This document shows, piece by piece, positions 26,120-35,274 of a stretch of 64,000 bases of DNA. A model generated the notes under the pieces. It saw only the letters and a list, made by a program, of their open reading frames with translations. It did not search any database and was not told the DNA's origin. Position 1 is the first letter of the stretch, and each line of letters starts with the position of its first letter. Source of the stretch: Mageeibacillus indolicus UPII9-5 (GTDB taxonomy: Bacteria > Bacillota > Clostridia > Saccharofermentanales > Fastidiosipilaceae). The position numbers and the translations under genes were made by a program. Where the stretch lies: positions 620,001 through 684,000 of the forward strand of contig NC_013895.2 of the NCBI RefSeq assembly GCF_000025225.2, given 5' to 3'.

Positions 26120-26204
26120 CATTGAAGGGGAGCTTTAATCGGCTGAGAGTAGATGCGTTCTAGACCCATAACCTGATTTGGATAATGCCAACGTAGGGAA
26201 AATG
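26120..26204 (+). promoter_or_regulatory. TPP (thi-box) riboswitch
   Basis: The conserved TPP aptamer elements occur in order: GGGGAGC, CGGCTGAGAG, GACCC, AACCTGAT, then GGATAATGCCAACGTAGGGA. The outer CATT/AATG pairing closes P1. It lies about 135 nt before thiD. A small GCACTC/GAGTGC hairpin follows at 26214-26229 but has no T-run, so control may be at translation or through a structure I cannot resolve. Confidence 0.95.
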
Positions 26205-26337
26205 ATTTATTGCGCACTCGTTTGAGTGCTATTCAGTTTGTGAACTCCTAATCGATGTAGATATTGCTGCAGCGGCATACCGGGGGCACCACCTTATGTC
26301 GCTTAAGAAAATGATGTTGAATTCGAAAGGAGCATTT

Positions 26338-27171
26338 ATGTTTACAGCATTAACAATCGCCGGTAGCGATTCCGGCGGAGGCGCCGGTATTCAAGCGGAT
26401 ATCAAGACGATGCAAGCCAATGGGGTTTTTGCCACAAGTGCGATTACGGCCTTGACAGCACAAAATACCCTGGCAGTTACCGGCATTATGAACTCGACGG
26501 CCGAATTTTTAGGCCAACAACTTGACGCGGTGTTTAGCGATATTTTCCCGGATGCAGTGAAAATAGGCATGGTTTCCTCAACGGACCTGATTAAAATGAT
26601 CGGCAAAAAGTTACGCGAATATCGGCCGAAGTACATCGTTGTTGACCCGGTGATGGTCGCCACGAACGGTGCCAAGTTGATTGACGACGACGCCATTGCT
26701 TGCCTGAAATCGGAATTGTTCCCTCTGGCAACACTTCTTACTCCGAATATTCCCGAGGCGCAAATTTTATCCGGCCTGCAAATTGAATCAGCCGATGCAA
26801 TGGTTGCAGCGGCAGAAAAAATCGGCAGTGCCTATAACTGCGCCGTTTTGTGCAAGGGTGGACATAATCTCTGCGATGCTGACGACTATTATTATGGCGC
26901 TGATAATAAAAACAGCCAATGGTTGCGCGGCAAACGGATCGACAATCCGAATACACACGGTACAGGTTGCACATTATCAAGTGCTATCGCCGCAAACTTA
27001 GCCAAGGGCTTCACCCTGCTTGAGTCGGTAAAAAGGGCCAAGGAATACATTTCAGCGGCTTTGGCAGATGGCTTGAATCTTGGCCATGGGGCTGGGCCAC
27101 TTAACCACGGATTTAATATAGCCGGTTATTTTGCTGCTACCAAAGCAGACATGAAAAGTGAGGATAACTAA
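26338..27171 (+). CDS. thiD: Hydroxymethylpyrimidine / phosphomethylpyrimidine kinase
   Basis: ThiD phosphorylates HMP to HMP-P and then HMP-PP for thiamin synthesis. The ribokinase-fold motifs are present: ALTIAGSDSGGGAGIQADIK at the N-terminus, DPVMVATNGAKLI in the middle, TPNIPEAQIL, and the anion hole/catalytic NTHGTGCTLSSAIAANLA near the end. Length (277 aa) is typical. ATG 26338 is chosen because AAAGGAG (26326-26332) precedes it; an upstream in-frame ATG at 26296 lacks a site. TPP riboswitch control and the adjacent cytX transporter indicate salvage of HMP. Confidence 0.95.
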   Translation: MFTALTIAGSDSGGGAGIQADIKTMQANGVFATSAITALTAQNTLAVTGIMNSTAEFLGQQLDAVFSDIFPDAVKIGMVSSTDLIKMIGKKLREYRPKYIVVDPVMVATNGAKLIDDDAIACLKSELFPLATLLTPNIPEAQILSGLQIESADAMVAAAEKIGSAYNCAVLCKGGHNLCDADDYYYGADNKNSQWLRGKRIDNPNTHGTGCTLSSAIAANLAKGFTLLESVKRAKEYISAALADGLNLGHGAGPLNHGFNIAGYFAATKADMKSEDN

Positions 27172-27172
27172 T

Positions 27173-28366
27173 ATGAGTGAAACTGCAACAAAACGCACCT
27201 CGTTGCTTGATAATGGACTTATCTGGTTCGGAGCCGGCGTCTCAATTGCTGAAATTATTACCGGCACATATTTTGCGCCGCTTGGTTGGAAAACAGGATT
27301 GATGGCCATATTGCTGGGACATTTAATCGGTGGAATACTTTTTTATTTAGTCGGACTAATGGGTGGAAAAATTCGTTCAAGTTCGATGGAAATTGTTAAA
27401 CGTAGTTTTGGTCAACAGGGTGGGCAGTTATTTGCCATTTTGAATTTCATTCAGCTAGTTGGCTGGACGGCAATCATGATTTATGATGGGTCGTTGGCGG
27501 CTAATGAAGTCCTTGGAGTAGGCAGCTGGTTATGGAGTATAGTTATTGGTGCCCTTATTCTGATTTGGATTGCGGCTGATATATTTAGGTCTGGCAAGAT
27601 CAGTACCGTGGCCATGGTTGCCCTGTTCATTTTGACTTTGTTATTGAGTAAAGTAATATTTATAGATAATGCCATAGGAGGAACGGCGGTATCGGGTGAA
27701 GCCATGAGTTTTGGAGCCGCGGTTGAGCTGGCTATAGCAATGCCATTGTCTTGGTTGCCTTTGATCAGTGATTACACACGTGAAGCGGTTTCCGGCAATA
27801 AAGCAACTTTAGTCAGTACTTTGTCGTACAGCATCGTAAGTTGTTGGATGTACTTCATCGGTATGGGAGCGGCTATCCTGACTACTGAGTCTGACATTGC
27901 CAAGATAATGTTGAAAGCTGGTCTTGGTATTGTTGGTTTGCTTATTATAATTTTTTCTACTGTTACAACTACTTTTCTCGATGCCTTTTCCGCCGGTATT
28001 ACAAGCGAATCGGTACTTTCTAAAGTTAACGGTAAATGGATAGCCCTGGGAGTGACTGTGATCGGAACGATAGGCGCGATTTGTTATCCTATGGATGATA
28101 TAACCGAATTTTTATATTATATAGGGTCGGTATTCGCCCCGATGGCTGCTGTGCAAATTGCAGATTTCTATATTTTACGTCATAGCTGTGGCAGCAAAAA
28201 GTTTGACTGGGTAGGTTTGGCAGCTTGGCTAATCGGATTCGGTGTCTATCGTTGGTTCATGAATTTGGATTTGTCGATAGGAAGTACTTTGCCGGCAGTG
28301 GTAGTAACATTAATCGTTACGATTGTTTTGCACAAAATAATTAAACCGGCCGGACAGACGATGTAG
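27173..28366 (+). CDS. cytX: Hydroxymethylpyrimidine transporter, NCS1 family (CytX-like)
   Basis: This is a nucleobase:cation symporter-1 protein with about 12 membrane helices (397 aa). The N-terminal region GLIWFGAGVSIAEIITGTYF and later AMPLSWLPLISDYTREA are typical of CytX, the predicted HMP transporter that occurs with thiD under TPP riboswitches. ATG 27173 lies 1 nt after the thiD stop and is preceded by GTGAGG; a GTG at 27158 would overlap thiD. Substrate assignment rests mainly on the riboswitch and operon partner. Confidence 0.88.
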   Translation: MSETATKRTSLLDNGLIWFGAGVSIAEIITGTYFAPLGWKTGLMAILLGHLIGGILFYLVGLMGGKIRSSSMEIVKRSFGQQGGQLFAILNFIQLVGWTAIMIYDGSLAANEVLGVGSWLWSIVIGALILIWIAADIFRSGKISTVAMVALFILTLLLSKVIFIDNAIGGTAVSGEAMSFGAAVELAIAMPLSWLPLISDYTREAVSGNKATLVSTLSYSIVSCWMYFIGMGAAILTTESDIAKIMLKAGLGIVGLLIIIFSTVTTTFLDAFSAGITSESVLSKVNGKWIALGVTVIGTIGAICYPMDDITEFLYYIGSVFAPMAAVQIADFYILRHSCGSKKFDWVGLAAWLIGFGVYRWFMNLDLSIGSTLPAVVVTLIVTIVLHKIIKPAGQTM

Positions 28367-28714
28367 CCGACGCATGGAGCAATTGCATCAGCGGTAATAT
28401 ATCGCTGACACCAGGACAGTAAATAAGTACTGTAGATTAGTACTGGAGCTCAGCACTGATAGTAAGCGGCAGTAAATTGTTGTTTCAAATAAGATGAGAA
28501 ATTAACAATTTACTGCCGCGTTTTATTATCAATTAGTTCGTATACATAACAGTAGCTAATTTATTAATTGAATATCGCCTAACTATTTTGTAAAACAAAT
28601 AAATTAAACCTAGTTTCCCGTAAATTCATCAAAAAGTCATGAATTTTTTTGCGCCTGTCGGTATAATTTAACCATGAATTGAATATATATTTGTTAGTTC
28701 TGAAGGTAAGTTTT
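28367..28714 (+). other. Intergenic region with 13-bp phased repeats and terminator
   Basis: No gene seen. AGTACTG-like heptamers occur at 28413 (AGGACAG), 28426, 28439 and 28452 (AGCACTG), an exact 13-bp period. A terminator follows at 28466-28525. The MMPL promoter must lie in the AT-rich 28540-28710 segment but is not distinct. Confidence 0.6.
28466..28525 (+). terminator. Rho-independent terminator of the thiD-cytX operon
   Basis: GCGGCAGTAAATTGTT (28466-28481) pairs perfectly over 16 bp with AACAATTTACTGCCGC (28504-28519), followed by GTTTTATT. Confidence 0.9.
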
Positions 28715-30784
28715 ATGCGCAAAGTGGCTGAGATAATTACTAAAAGATATAAGCTGGTTTTAATATTGTCTTTAGTAGTGGCAATAGCTTGCTTAGCCAT
28801 GACTTTGACCGTCAAAGTTAATTATAATTTGGTTGAATACTTACCGAGTGATGCAGATTCAACGCGAGCCATCAAGATTATGCGGGATGAATTTGGCAGC
28901 GGTATACCTAATGCTGATTTCTACATGCCCGATATTGATTTGCAACAGGCCGTCAGTTTGAAAGAACGGCTCAGAGAAATCCCGGGGGTGCAGGCCGTCT
29001 ATTGGCTTGACGACAGCTGGGATATAAGCAAACCGCTTGAGCTTGCGCCGTCAGACCTACTAAATAATTTCTATAAAGATAATGGAGCTCGATTTATTGT
29101 AACGGCTTCTACGGCTGACAGCCTGGGTACAACAGCGGCTTTGCAAGCTTTGGCTGGCAAAAACGGAGCTGTAAGCGGCGATTTGGTCAATTTGGCGGCC
29201 GCACAAAAAAGTTCAGCTGATGAGATCATGAAAATATTTTGGTTGATTTTGCCGACGGCTTTGATAATTCTGGCCTTGGCCACGACTTCATTTGTTGAGC
29301 CAGTGCTGCTTTTGCTGTGCATACTTTTTGCGGTTCTCCTTAATATGGGAACAAATATATTTTTTAAAAATATATCATTCCTTACTAATTCGGTTGCACC
29401 AATTTTGCAGATGGCGGTTTCTATGGACTATGCTATTTTCCTACTGCATAAGTATGAATCATACAAGCAAGCTGGAATGGGGGATCGTGAAGCTTTGATT
29501 GCCGCTGTGCCGAAGGCAAGTGTTGCTGTTTTGTCGTCGTCATTGACCACTATATTCGGATTTTTGGCTCTGCTGTTTATGCGTTTCCGCATCGGGGCTG
29601 ACTTAGGTATAGTATTGGCAAAAGGTGTATTATTCAGTCTATTGTCGGTAATAATATTTTTCCCGGCTTTGATCATGCTTACAGGAAAGTTGATTTTTAA
29701 GCTGCAGCATCGCCCTCTTTTGCCAAAATTCAATATTTTTTCAAAGGTTGTGCTGAAATTACGTCTGCCTTTCCTGATTTTGGTCTTTTTATTGGCGGTT
29801 CCAGCATATCTGGCTCAGTCTAATTTAGATTTTCGCTATGGTATGGACGGCTTAAAAGACAATTCACGGGAAGCACATGACCGGGAAGTTATCACCGAAG
29901 CTTTCGGCAAAGCAAAACAGCTGGCCGTCGTCGTGCCGCGCGGCAACTTGGCTAAGGAGAACGAGCTTGAACAGAAATTGCAAAAAATTCCGGAAATTAC
30001 TTCGATAATCAGCTATAACAATCAAGTAAGCCGGGCAATACCCCAGGATTTTGTGCCGCCGAAAAAATTGAGTCAGTTACTTTCCCCGCACTACGCCCGC
30101 CTTATTTTGACCACATCTATGCCGGCTGAAGGGAAAAAGACCTTTGAGGTGATGAGCCGCATTAAGGCGGAGACCAAGGCAGTGTTTGGAGATTCCGCTA
30201 CGGTGGCTGGCGAAGCTGCCAGCATGCTGGATATGCGTAATACGGTCAGTCGGGATACACTTATTGTCAACGGCTTGGCCATTTTGGCCATTGGGCTAGT
30301 TTTGGTGGCGGCCTTTAGATCATGGTCAATCCCTCTCATGCTTTTGCTGACTATTGAAAGTTCTATATGGATAAATCTGGCTGTACCGTATTTTGAAGAT
30401 CTGCGCTTAAGCTTTATAGGTTATTTGGTGATTAGCACTGTACAGCTTGGTGCAACTGTAGACTACGGCATCCTGTTTGTGCAAAACTACATCGAATTGC
30501 GTCAAAAGTATTCCAAACGACAAGCTTTGCTTGAGACAGTTCGACAGACAGCTCCAAGTCTATTGCCTCCGGCAATGATTCTAATTGCTGCCGGAATTTT
30601 TTTGAGTACCGTATCATCTATGGATATTATTCGTGAACTTGGCACAGTTTTGGCTCGAGGAGCATTTTTATCATTACTGAACGTTTTAGTATTTTTGCCG
30701 GGGTTCCTCTACTACTTTGACAGGTTTGCCCGAGGGGGATTTATAGGAAGGAAGATGAGAAATGCGTATCAATTTAAAAAATAA
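28715..30784 (+). CDS. MMPL/RND-family membrane transporter
   Basis: The 689-aa protein has the RND layout: one helix, a large outside loop (residues 25-165), a bundle of helices containing MAVSMDYAIFLLHKYES, a second outside loop, and a second bundle with QLGATVDYGILFVQNYIE. The G/S-x-x-x-DY sequences in both halves are the proton-relay motif of MMPL transporters, which export lipids or lipid-like molecules, or peptides, in Gram-positives. ATG 28715 follows GAAGGTAAG. The next gene overlaps its 3' end by 23 nt and encodes a likely exported partner, so they probably work as one export system. Confidence 0.88.
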   Translation: MRKVAEIITKRYKLVLILSLVVAIACLAMTLTVKVNYNLVEYLPSDADSTRAIKIMRDEFGSGIPNADFYMPDIDLQQAVSLKERLREIPGVQAVYWLDDSWDISKPLELAPSDLLNNFYKDNGARFIVTASTADSLGTTAALQALAGKNGAVSGDLVNLAAAQKSSADEIMKIFWLILPTALIILALATTSFVEPVLLLLCILFAVLLNMGTNIFFKNISFLTNSVAPILQMAVSMDYAIFLLHKYESYKQAGMGDREALIAAVPKASVAVLSSSLTTIFGFLALLFMRFRIGADLGIVLAKGVLFSLLSVIIFFPALIMLTGKLIFKLQHRPLLPKFNIFSKVVLKLRLPFLILVFLLAVPAYLAQSNLDFRYGMDGLKDNSREAHDREVITEAFGKAKQLAVVVPRGNLAKENELEQKLQKIPEITSIISYNNQVSRAIPQDFVPPKKLSQLLSPHYARLILTTSMPAEGKKTFEVMSRIKAETKAVFGDSATVAGEAASMLDMRNTVSRDTLIVNGLAILAIGLVLVAAFRSWSIPLMLLLTIESSIWINLAVPYFEDLRLSFIGYLVISTVQLGATVDYGILFVQNYIELRQKYSKRQALLETVRQTAPSLLPPAMILIAAGIFLSTVSSMDIIRELGTVLARGAFLSLLNVLVFLPGFLYYFDRFARGGFIGRKMRNAYQFKK

Positions 30785-33305
30785 ATTGTTAAATAAATCT
30801 TTATCTGTGTCTGTGGCTTTGATAATTTTATTCAGCCAGATCGGTAGCTTTACAGTTTGGGCTGAATATGGCGGCAAAGCGGCTGCAGTGAAAAAGGAAA
30901 CGGAAAACCAACCCGAAAAAGATGAAATTATATATGCCAAATTGGCAACGGACGGTACTTTAACTAATGCCTATGCGGTTAATCGTTTTCTCATCAAGCA
31001 AGAACGCTCGGTGGTTGACTACGGTATTTATGACCAGGTAATTAACTTGACTGACCAGCGAGATTTAGAACGTCAAGGCGATCGTGTTGTTTTTAAAGGA
31101 AAACCTGGGGCATTTTTCTACCAAGGCAACTTGGGGCGTAGACCTATGCCATGGGATTTTAAGCTGACTTATCGCCTAAATGGCAAAGATATGGCACCGC
31201 AGGATATAGTTGATCATGACGGACAACTTACGATAATGATTGAGATAAAGCGTAACAAATCTGAAAAAGAGTTTGCTCGTTTCCATAGATCTTTTATGCT
31301 TCAGACAACGGTAAAGCTGCATGGCGAAAATGTTGAAATTATTAATGCAGCACAAGCCACACCGTCGTTTGCTGGGAGCAAAAAACAGTTGAATTATATA
31401 TTGTTCCCGAACACGGATGCAAAATACGTAATTAATGCTAAAGGCGAAAAATGGCAAATTGAACCAGTACAAATAGCCGGCATACCATATAAACTTGACC
31501 CGGGAATTAAGCTGCCTAACGCGAAAGAGATAGCCAAACAGTTTGCTCCTTTGCACACGGGTCTAGCGCAGCTTGCCGATGGTATGAGGCAACTTGCGGA
31601 TGGGATAAATGAAGGCCAAAATGGTGTTGCTGAATTGGATGATGGTATGCATCGCTTGGCTGATAACGGTTATAAAATATCCGACGGCATATATAGTTTG
31701 GCGAACGGCCTTAATACGCTAGATAATGGCATGGGTCAATTTTCTGACGGGTTGCAGCAGCTGGCTGATGGCAGCGGAGAACTTGCCGGCGGCATTCGTA
31801 TGATGAATGATGAACTGGATAAAGTTGTTTCTCCGGAAAATTTGGACAAATTGGGTAAGACTATCAAAAGAATAATTGATGATTTAAAGAAAGTTTTGGG
31901 CGATTTTTTACCGCCGGATAATGCGAGTCTACGGGAAATGAAGAAAACTGTTTCTGAGCGGTTACCGGATCTAAAAAATTGGGCCAAAAACTTAAATGCA
32001 TGGCAAACCAAACTTTCGGAGTTGGATAATAGCTTAGCGGCAATGAATGCTTTGCAGACGGCGGATAAGACCGGTGCAGCTGTGGTAACCTCGACGGCGG
32101 CTGATGCTGATCTGGCGGAGCTGAAGGGTATGTTGAATGAGCTGAAACAGAAAGTGGCGGCGAACACAGAAACGACTACTATAACGGTGAAGTCGGCAGC
32201 GGGAAATGACAAAGTTGCGTCAGCGGTTAGTGATAAGCCGGCAGCAACGAACGAAAAATCTGTGTCAGATAGTAACGAAAAGTCAGTAGCAGTGGATGAG
32301 CAGGGCGCGGTAAAGGTCAACAATACTGTTCCTGCTAATGACAAAGCGATGGCACCGGTAGAGGCACCAAAAGCTCTGCTCAATGAACAGCCATCTCAGA
32401 CGGACACGCAACACTACGCTACCCATACAATAAAATCTATTGATCCGCAAATTAATGCTTTGATCGCTAAAATCGAACAACAAGTGGGCAAGTTAGAAGA
32501 AGCGGTAAAAATTGAACGCCAAGAAAGCAATAAAATGCGCCAGGCTGAACATGCCAAAGTAGAAAAACTGACAGCGATGGCGGCAAAAGTACGGAACATA
32601 AGCTCCGAGTTGCGAAAAAATTCCGATGAAATGAGTAAGTTTTCGCTCGACGAACTATTAAAACAGGTTGAGAAGACGTTAAATTCCGTAGACAAATACC
32701 TAAACGGCGGTAACGATATAAGTGAGGTTCTCGGCAACCTACGTGAATTACGTAAGTATTTAAATAAGGACTTTAACTTGAGTGAAGTAATAGACAAGCT
32801 TAAAGAATTCAAGTCAGGTGTCAGCAAATTGGCAGACGGTGCTGAACGATTACATGAGGGCGCGGTTAAGCTTAACGCTAATTTCGGCTTAATGTACAGC
32901 GGTGTTGGCCAAGCGGAAAAAGGAGCATGGCAACTGTATGGTGGATTTAACAGCTATCTAGACGGTGTTAACCAAGCCGCCGGCGGCGTAGATAAATTGA
33001 ACGATGGCATGACAAAATTGGCGGGCGGCGCAACGGCCTTAGCTGATGGAAGCAAACTTGCCGCTGATAAAACCGCTGATCTGTCCCCAATTATTGAGCG
33101 CGAGATGAAAAAAATTACCGCTAATCTCATGCCGGAGAACTATAAAGCGGAATCGTTTATCAGCCAACACAATTTGACGATCCGCAGCGTGCAGTTCGTT
33201 TTTATGAGTGAAGAACCAGCTAAAGCGCCGGTTAGTCCTAAACCAGATGTTTCAGGTAGCAAAACTTTGTGGCAACGGCTGAAATCACTTTTCGGCCTTA
33301 AATAG
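30762..33305 (+). CDS. Exported coiled-coil protein partnered with MMPL transporter (YhgE-like repeats)
   Basis: The 847-aa protein begins with a signal-like segment (SVSVALIILFSQIGSFTVWA). After an N-terminal beta-rich region (residues 55-260) come two blocks of heptad-like repeats of the type LADGMxxLADGI / LxDGMxxL (about 265-345 and 680-770), with long helices and a Lys/Ala/Glu-rich linker between. Such L-x-x-G repeats are seen in YhgE/Pip-type proteins and in partners of MMPL transporters. There is no obvious C-terminal membrane anchor. It overlaps the MMPL gene by 23 nt, and its 3' end overlaps the convergent glycosyltransferase gene by 21 nt. Function is inferred only from context. Confidence 0.75.
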   Translation: MRINLKNKLLNKSLSVSVALIILFSQIGSFTVWAEYGGKAAAVKKETENQPEKDEIIYAKLATDGTLTNAYAVNRFLIKQERSVVDYGIYDQVINLTDQRDLERQGDRVVFKGKPGAFFYQGNLGRRPMPWDFKLTYRLNGKDMAPQDIVDHDGQLTIMIEIKRNKSEKEFARFHRSFMLQTTVKLHGENVEIINAAQATPSFAGSKKQLNYILFPNTDAKYVINAKGEKWQIEPVQIAGIPYKLDPGIKLPNAKEIAKQFAPLHTGLAQLADGMRQLADGINEGQNGVAELDDGMHRLADNGYKISDGIYSLANGLNTLDNGMGQFSDGLQQLADGSGELAGGIRMMNDELDKVVSPENLDKLGKTIKRIIDDLKKVLGDFLPPDNASLREMKKTVSERLPDLKNWAKNLNAWQTKLSELDNSLAAMNALQTADKTGAAVVTSTAADADLAELKGMLNELKQKVAANTETTTITVKSAAGNDKVASAVSDKPAATNEKSVSDSNEKSVAVDEQGAVKVNNTVPANDKAMAPVEAPKALLNEQPSQTDTQHYATHTIKSIDPQINALIAKIEQQVGKLEEAVKIERQESNKMRQAEHAKVEKLTAMAAKVRNISSELRKNSDEMSKFSLDELLKQVEKTLNSVDKYLNGGNDISEVLGNLRELRKYLNKDFNLSEVIDKLKEFKSGVSKLADGAERLHEGAVKLNANFGLMYSGVGQAEKGAWQLYGGFNSYLDGVNQAAGGVDKLNDGMTKLAGGATALADGSKLAADKTADLSPIIEREMKKITANLMPENYKAESFISQHNLTIRSVQFVFMSEEPAKAPVSPKPDVSGSKTLWQRLKSLFGLK

Positions 33306-34268
33306 TTTAGGTGACCGTAATTGTTTAATAACGCCGTTGAATCCGATAATTAAGCGACTGATCTTATGTAGTCCGTGACCGTTGAGATAAGCGATGATAC
33401 GGCGTTTAAATGGTAAATTGCGAAAAGTCTGTGATGTTGCCCAGTCGGGGAACTTGTTCTTTACGTATAAGCGTATCGTTGCGATAACGTTGTTTTTTGC
33501 TCGATTGTGCATGATGGCGAGGCGATTGATAGTTGATATGAGCAAGGTGTCCAAATAGATATACTCATATTTTTCTCTTATTGCTGTCGGAAGCGGCTTG
33601 GGATATAGACTCTCAATGTAATTGCAAATAAAGAGAATGTCTAAATTTTGGAGGGCGTTATCGTTAAACATAGTAGAAACCGGCCGGCAATGACAGTTGT
33701 AAGTAGTACTTGTTGTGTAGGCGATGACCGGATTACGACTGAGCAAAGCATGAAAGAAACCGAAATCTTCATACCAACGGCCTTCTTGAAACCTTAAGTC
33801 GCCGATTAAATTACGCCGAAAAAGCTTGTTGCAGACGCTGGGGGTGATTTTAAAAGGATCGGTATTTGCAGCATAATCATGTCTAACGACGTTTTGTTTA
33901 CTATAATAATCTGACATTGATGCACAAGCTATGCTTGCCCCATTTTTTTGGCAGCAGTTGTACAATTCTTCAATGAAATTCGGATCATACCAGTCATCAC
34001 TGTCGATAAAGCCTATGTAGTTGCCCGAGGCGTGGGCGAGGCCGACATTTCTTGCGGCCGCTTGTCCGGCATTGCGTTGATGGAACACGATAATGTTAGG
34101 ATATTCCGCGGCATACTTATCAATTAGTTCAGGACTGCGATCGGTTGAACCGTCGTCGATAATGATAAATTCATCAACCGACCTGGTTTGATGCAGGACG
34201 GAAAGAATACATTCTTCGAGTAATTCTTCGGTATTGTACGCAGCCAAAATGACAGAAAATTTATCCAT
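33285..34268 (-). CDS. Family 2 glycosyltransferase
   Basis: The GT-A fold of CAZy GT2 is clear: FSVILAAYNTEELLEECILS at the N-terminus, EFIIIDDGSTDRSPELI, then QRNAGQAAARNVGLAHASG and the metal-binding FIDSDDWYDP. The acceptor region contains RWYEDFGFFHAL, comparable to the catalytic ED motif. Length is 327 aa. It would transfer a sugar from a nucleotide sugar during cell-surface glycan synthesis; donor and acceptor cannot be told. It stands alone, convergent with the exported coiled-coil gene. Confidence 0.88.
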   Translation of the reverse strand: MDKFSVILAAYNTEELLEECILSVLHQTRSVDEFIIIDDGSTDRSPELIDKYAAEYPNIIVFHQRNAGQAAARNVGLAHASGNYIGFIDSDDWYDPNFIEELYNCCQKNGASIACASMSDYYSKQNVVRHDYAANTDPFKITPSVCNKLFRRNLIGDLRFQEGRWYEDFGFFHALLSRNPVIAYTTSTTYNCHCRPVSTMFNDNALQNLDILFICNYIESLYPKPLPTAIREKYEYIYLDTLLISTINRLAIMHNRAKNNVIATIRLYVKNKFPDWATSQTFRNLPFKRRIIAYLNGHGLHKISRLIIGFNGVIKQLRSPKLFKAEK

Positions 34269-34382
34269 AATTAAGCATCCTTACAGTTCATAATATTGAG
34301 TTGATGAGCCGCAATTCAACGGCCGTCTGGGGTTGGGCAAATAGGCCGATCCGACAATATATAAACATAAAGAAGATATAAT

Positions 34383-34410
34383 AAAAGAGCTTTGGTTACA
34401 AAGCTCTTTT
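34383..34410 (-). terminator. Terminator of tRNA-Pro
   Basis: On the minus strand AAAAGAGCTTTG pairs with CAAAGCTCTTTT with a TAAC loop, then ATTATAT. It directly abuts the tRNA 3' end. Confidence 0.75.
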
Positions 34411-34485
34411 GGTCGGAGTGACTGGACTTGAACCAGCGGCCTCTTGGTCCCGAACCAAGCGCTCTACCACCTGAGCCACACCCCG
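34410..34485 (-). tRNA. tRNA-Pro (anticodon CGG)
   Basis: A 76-nt cloverleaf on the minus strand. The acceptor arm CGGGGTG pairs with CACTCCG, the anticodon stem CTTGG/CCAAG encloses loop TTCGGGA with anticodon CGG, and the T-arm is CTGGTTCAAGTCCAG. The CCA end is encoded. Confidence 0.95.
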
Positions 34486-34807
34486 TTAGCTCGTTAAGTC
34501 TAACACAGTTAACGTTACTATGCAAGAGGAAAAAATAATAATTTAGCTCTAAAGTATAGATGTTGAGCATATAAAATTTTTACTGGGCATGAATGGACGG
34601 CTGCATTCGAAGACATGTTACGTCGACCCGGAGAAATAAATAAGATTGCCAAAATCCATTGAAAAAAGAAAAAATGTGTTAATAAAATGTTTCCAATGAA
34701 CAAATCTGCTTTATTTCAACTAACTTTTAGCTAAATTTCGCAAAAGTACTTGTCAAATTAACTAAAAATCATTATCATTGTCATAGATACATTTGGAGGT
34801 TAATCAC
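34486..34807. other. Intergenic region between tRNA-Pro and the MGS-like gene
   Basis: On the minus strand TTGCAT (34520-34525) and TAGACT (34497-34502), 17 nt apart, form the tRNA-Pro promoter. On the plus strand TTGTCA (34750-34755) and TATCAT (34773-34778), 17 nt apart, may drive the MGS-like gene and overlap a Fur-box-like ATCATTATCATTGTCAT tract. Nothing else is apparent. Confidence 0.5.
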
Positions 34808-35194
34808 ATGAAAATCGCACTTTTGGCGGATACGCGCAAAAACGAGCTTTTGGTTAATTTTTGTATCGCATACAGCCATATACTCGCCAAACATGACTTG
34901 GTTTCTTTTTTTTCGACATCGCGTATTTTAGAAATTAACGTGAACTTGTCGGCTTCGGCATTGGTTGGAAACAGCGTAGCAGCTATGGGGCAATTGGCTT
35001 CACGGGCTATGTACAATGAATTGGATGCGATTATATATTTGCGCGATACACAACTCGGGGATAATGAGGATTGCAACGTTCTTTTCCGGGCTTGTGACGA
35101 TAATAACATTCCGTATGCGACCAGCCTTGCATCAGCGGAAATACTGGTTTTGGCTATTGACCGCGGTGATCTGGATTGGCGCGAATTGATTTGA
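34808..35194 (+). CDS. Methylglyoxal synthase-like protein, active site not conserved
   Basis: The 128-aa protein follows the MgsA fold from start to end: MKIALLADTRKNELLVNFC, AYSHILAKHDL, the ELDAIIYLRD strand and CDDNNIPYATSLASAEIL all align. Genuine MgsA converts dihydroxyacetone phosphate to methylglyoxal. The defining residues are altered, however: the phosphate-binding TGTTG is FSTSR (35-39), the catalytic Asp of the GGDQQ-type motif is Asn55 in VGNSV, the AHD near the N-terminus lacks His, and the His of QPHEPD is gone. It is therefore probably not a methylglyoxal synthase. GGAGG precedes ATG 34808, and a terminator follows, so it is transcribed alone. Confidence 0.75.
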   Translation: MKIALLADTRKNELLVNFCIAYSHILAKHDLVSFFSTSRILEINVNLSASALVGNSVAAMGQLASRAMYNELDAIIYLRDTQLGDNEDCNVLFRACDDNNIPYATSLASAEILVLAIDRGDLDWRELI

Positions 35195-35228
35195 GTGCTG
35201 CGCTGCTTTAGACATGAAAGTTGAATTG

Positions 35229-35257
35229 GCCGGATTTGTTGAAATTCCGGCTTTTTT
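35229..35257 (+). terminator. Terminator after the MGS-like gene
   Basis: GCCGGA (35229-35234) pairs with TCCGGC (35246-35251), extended by AAT/ATT-type pairs, followed by TTTTTT. Confidence 0.85.
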
Positions 35258-35274
35258 ATGCTATCTTAGTTACG

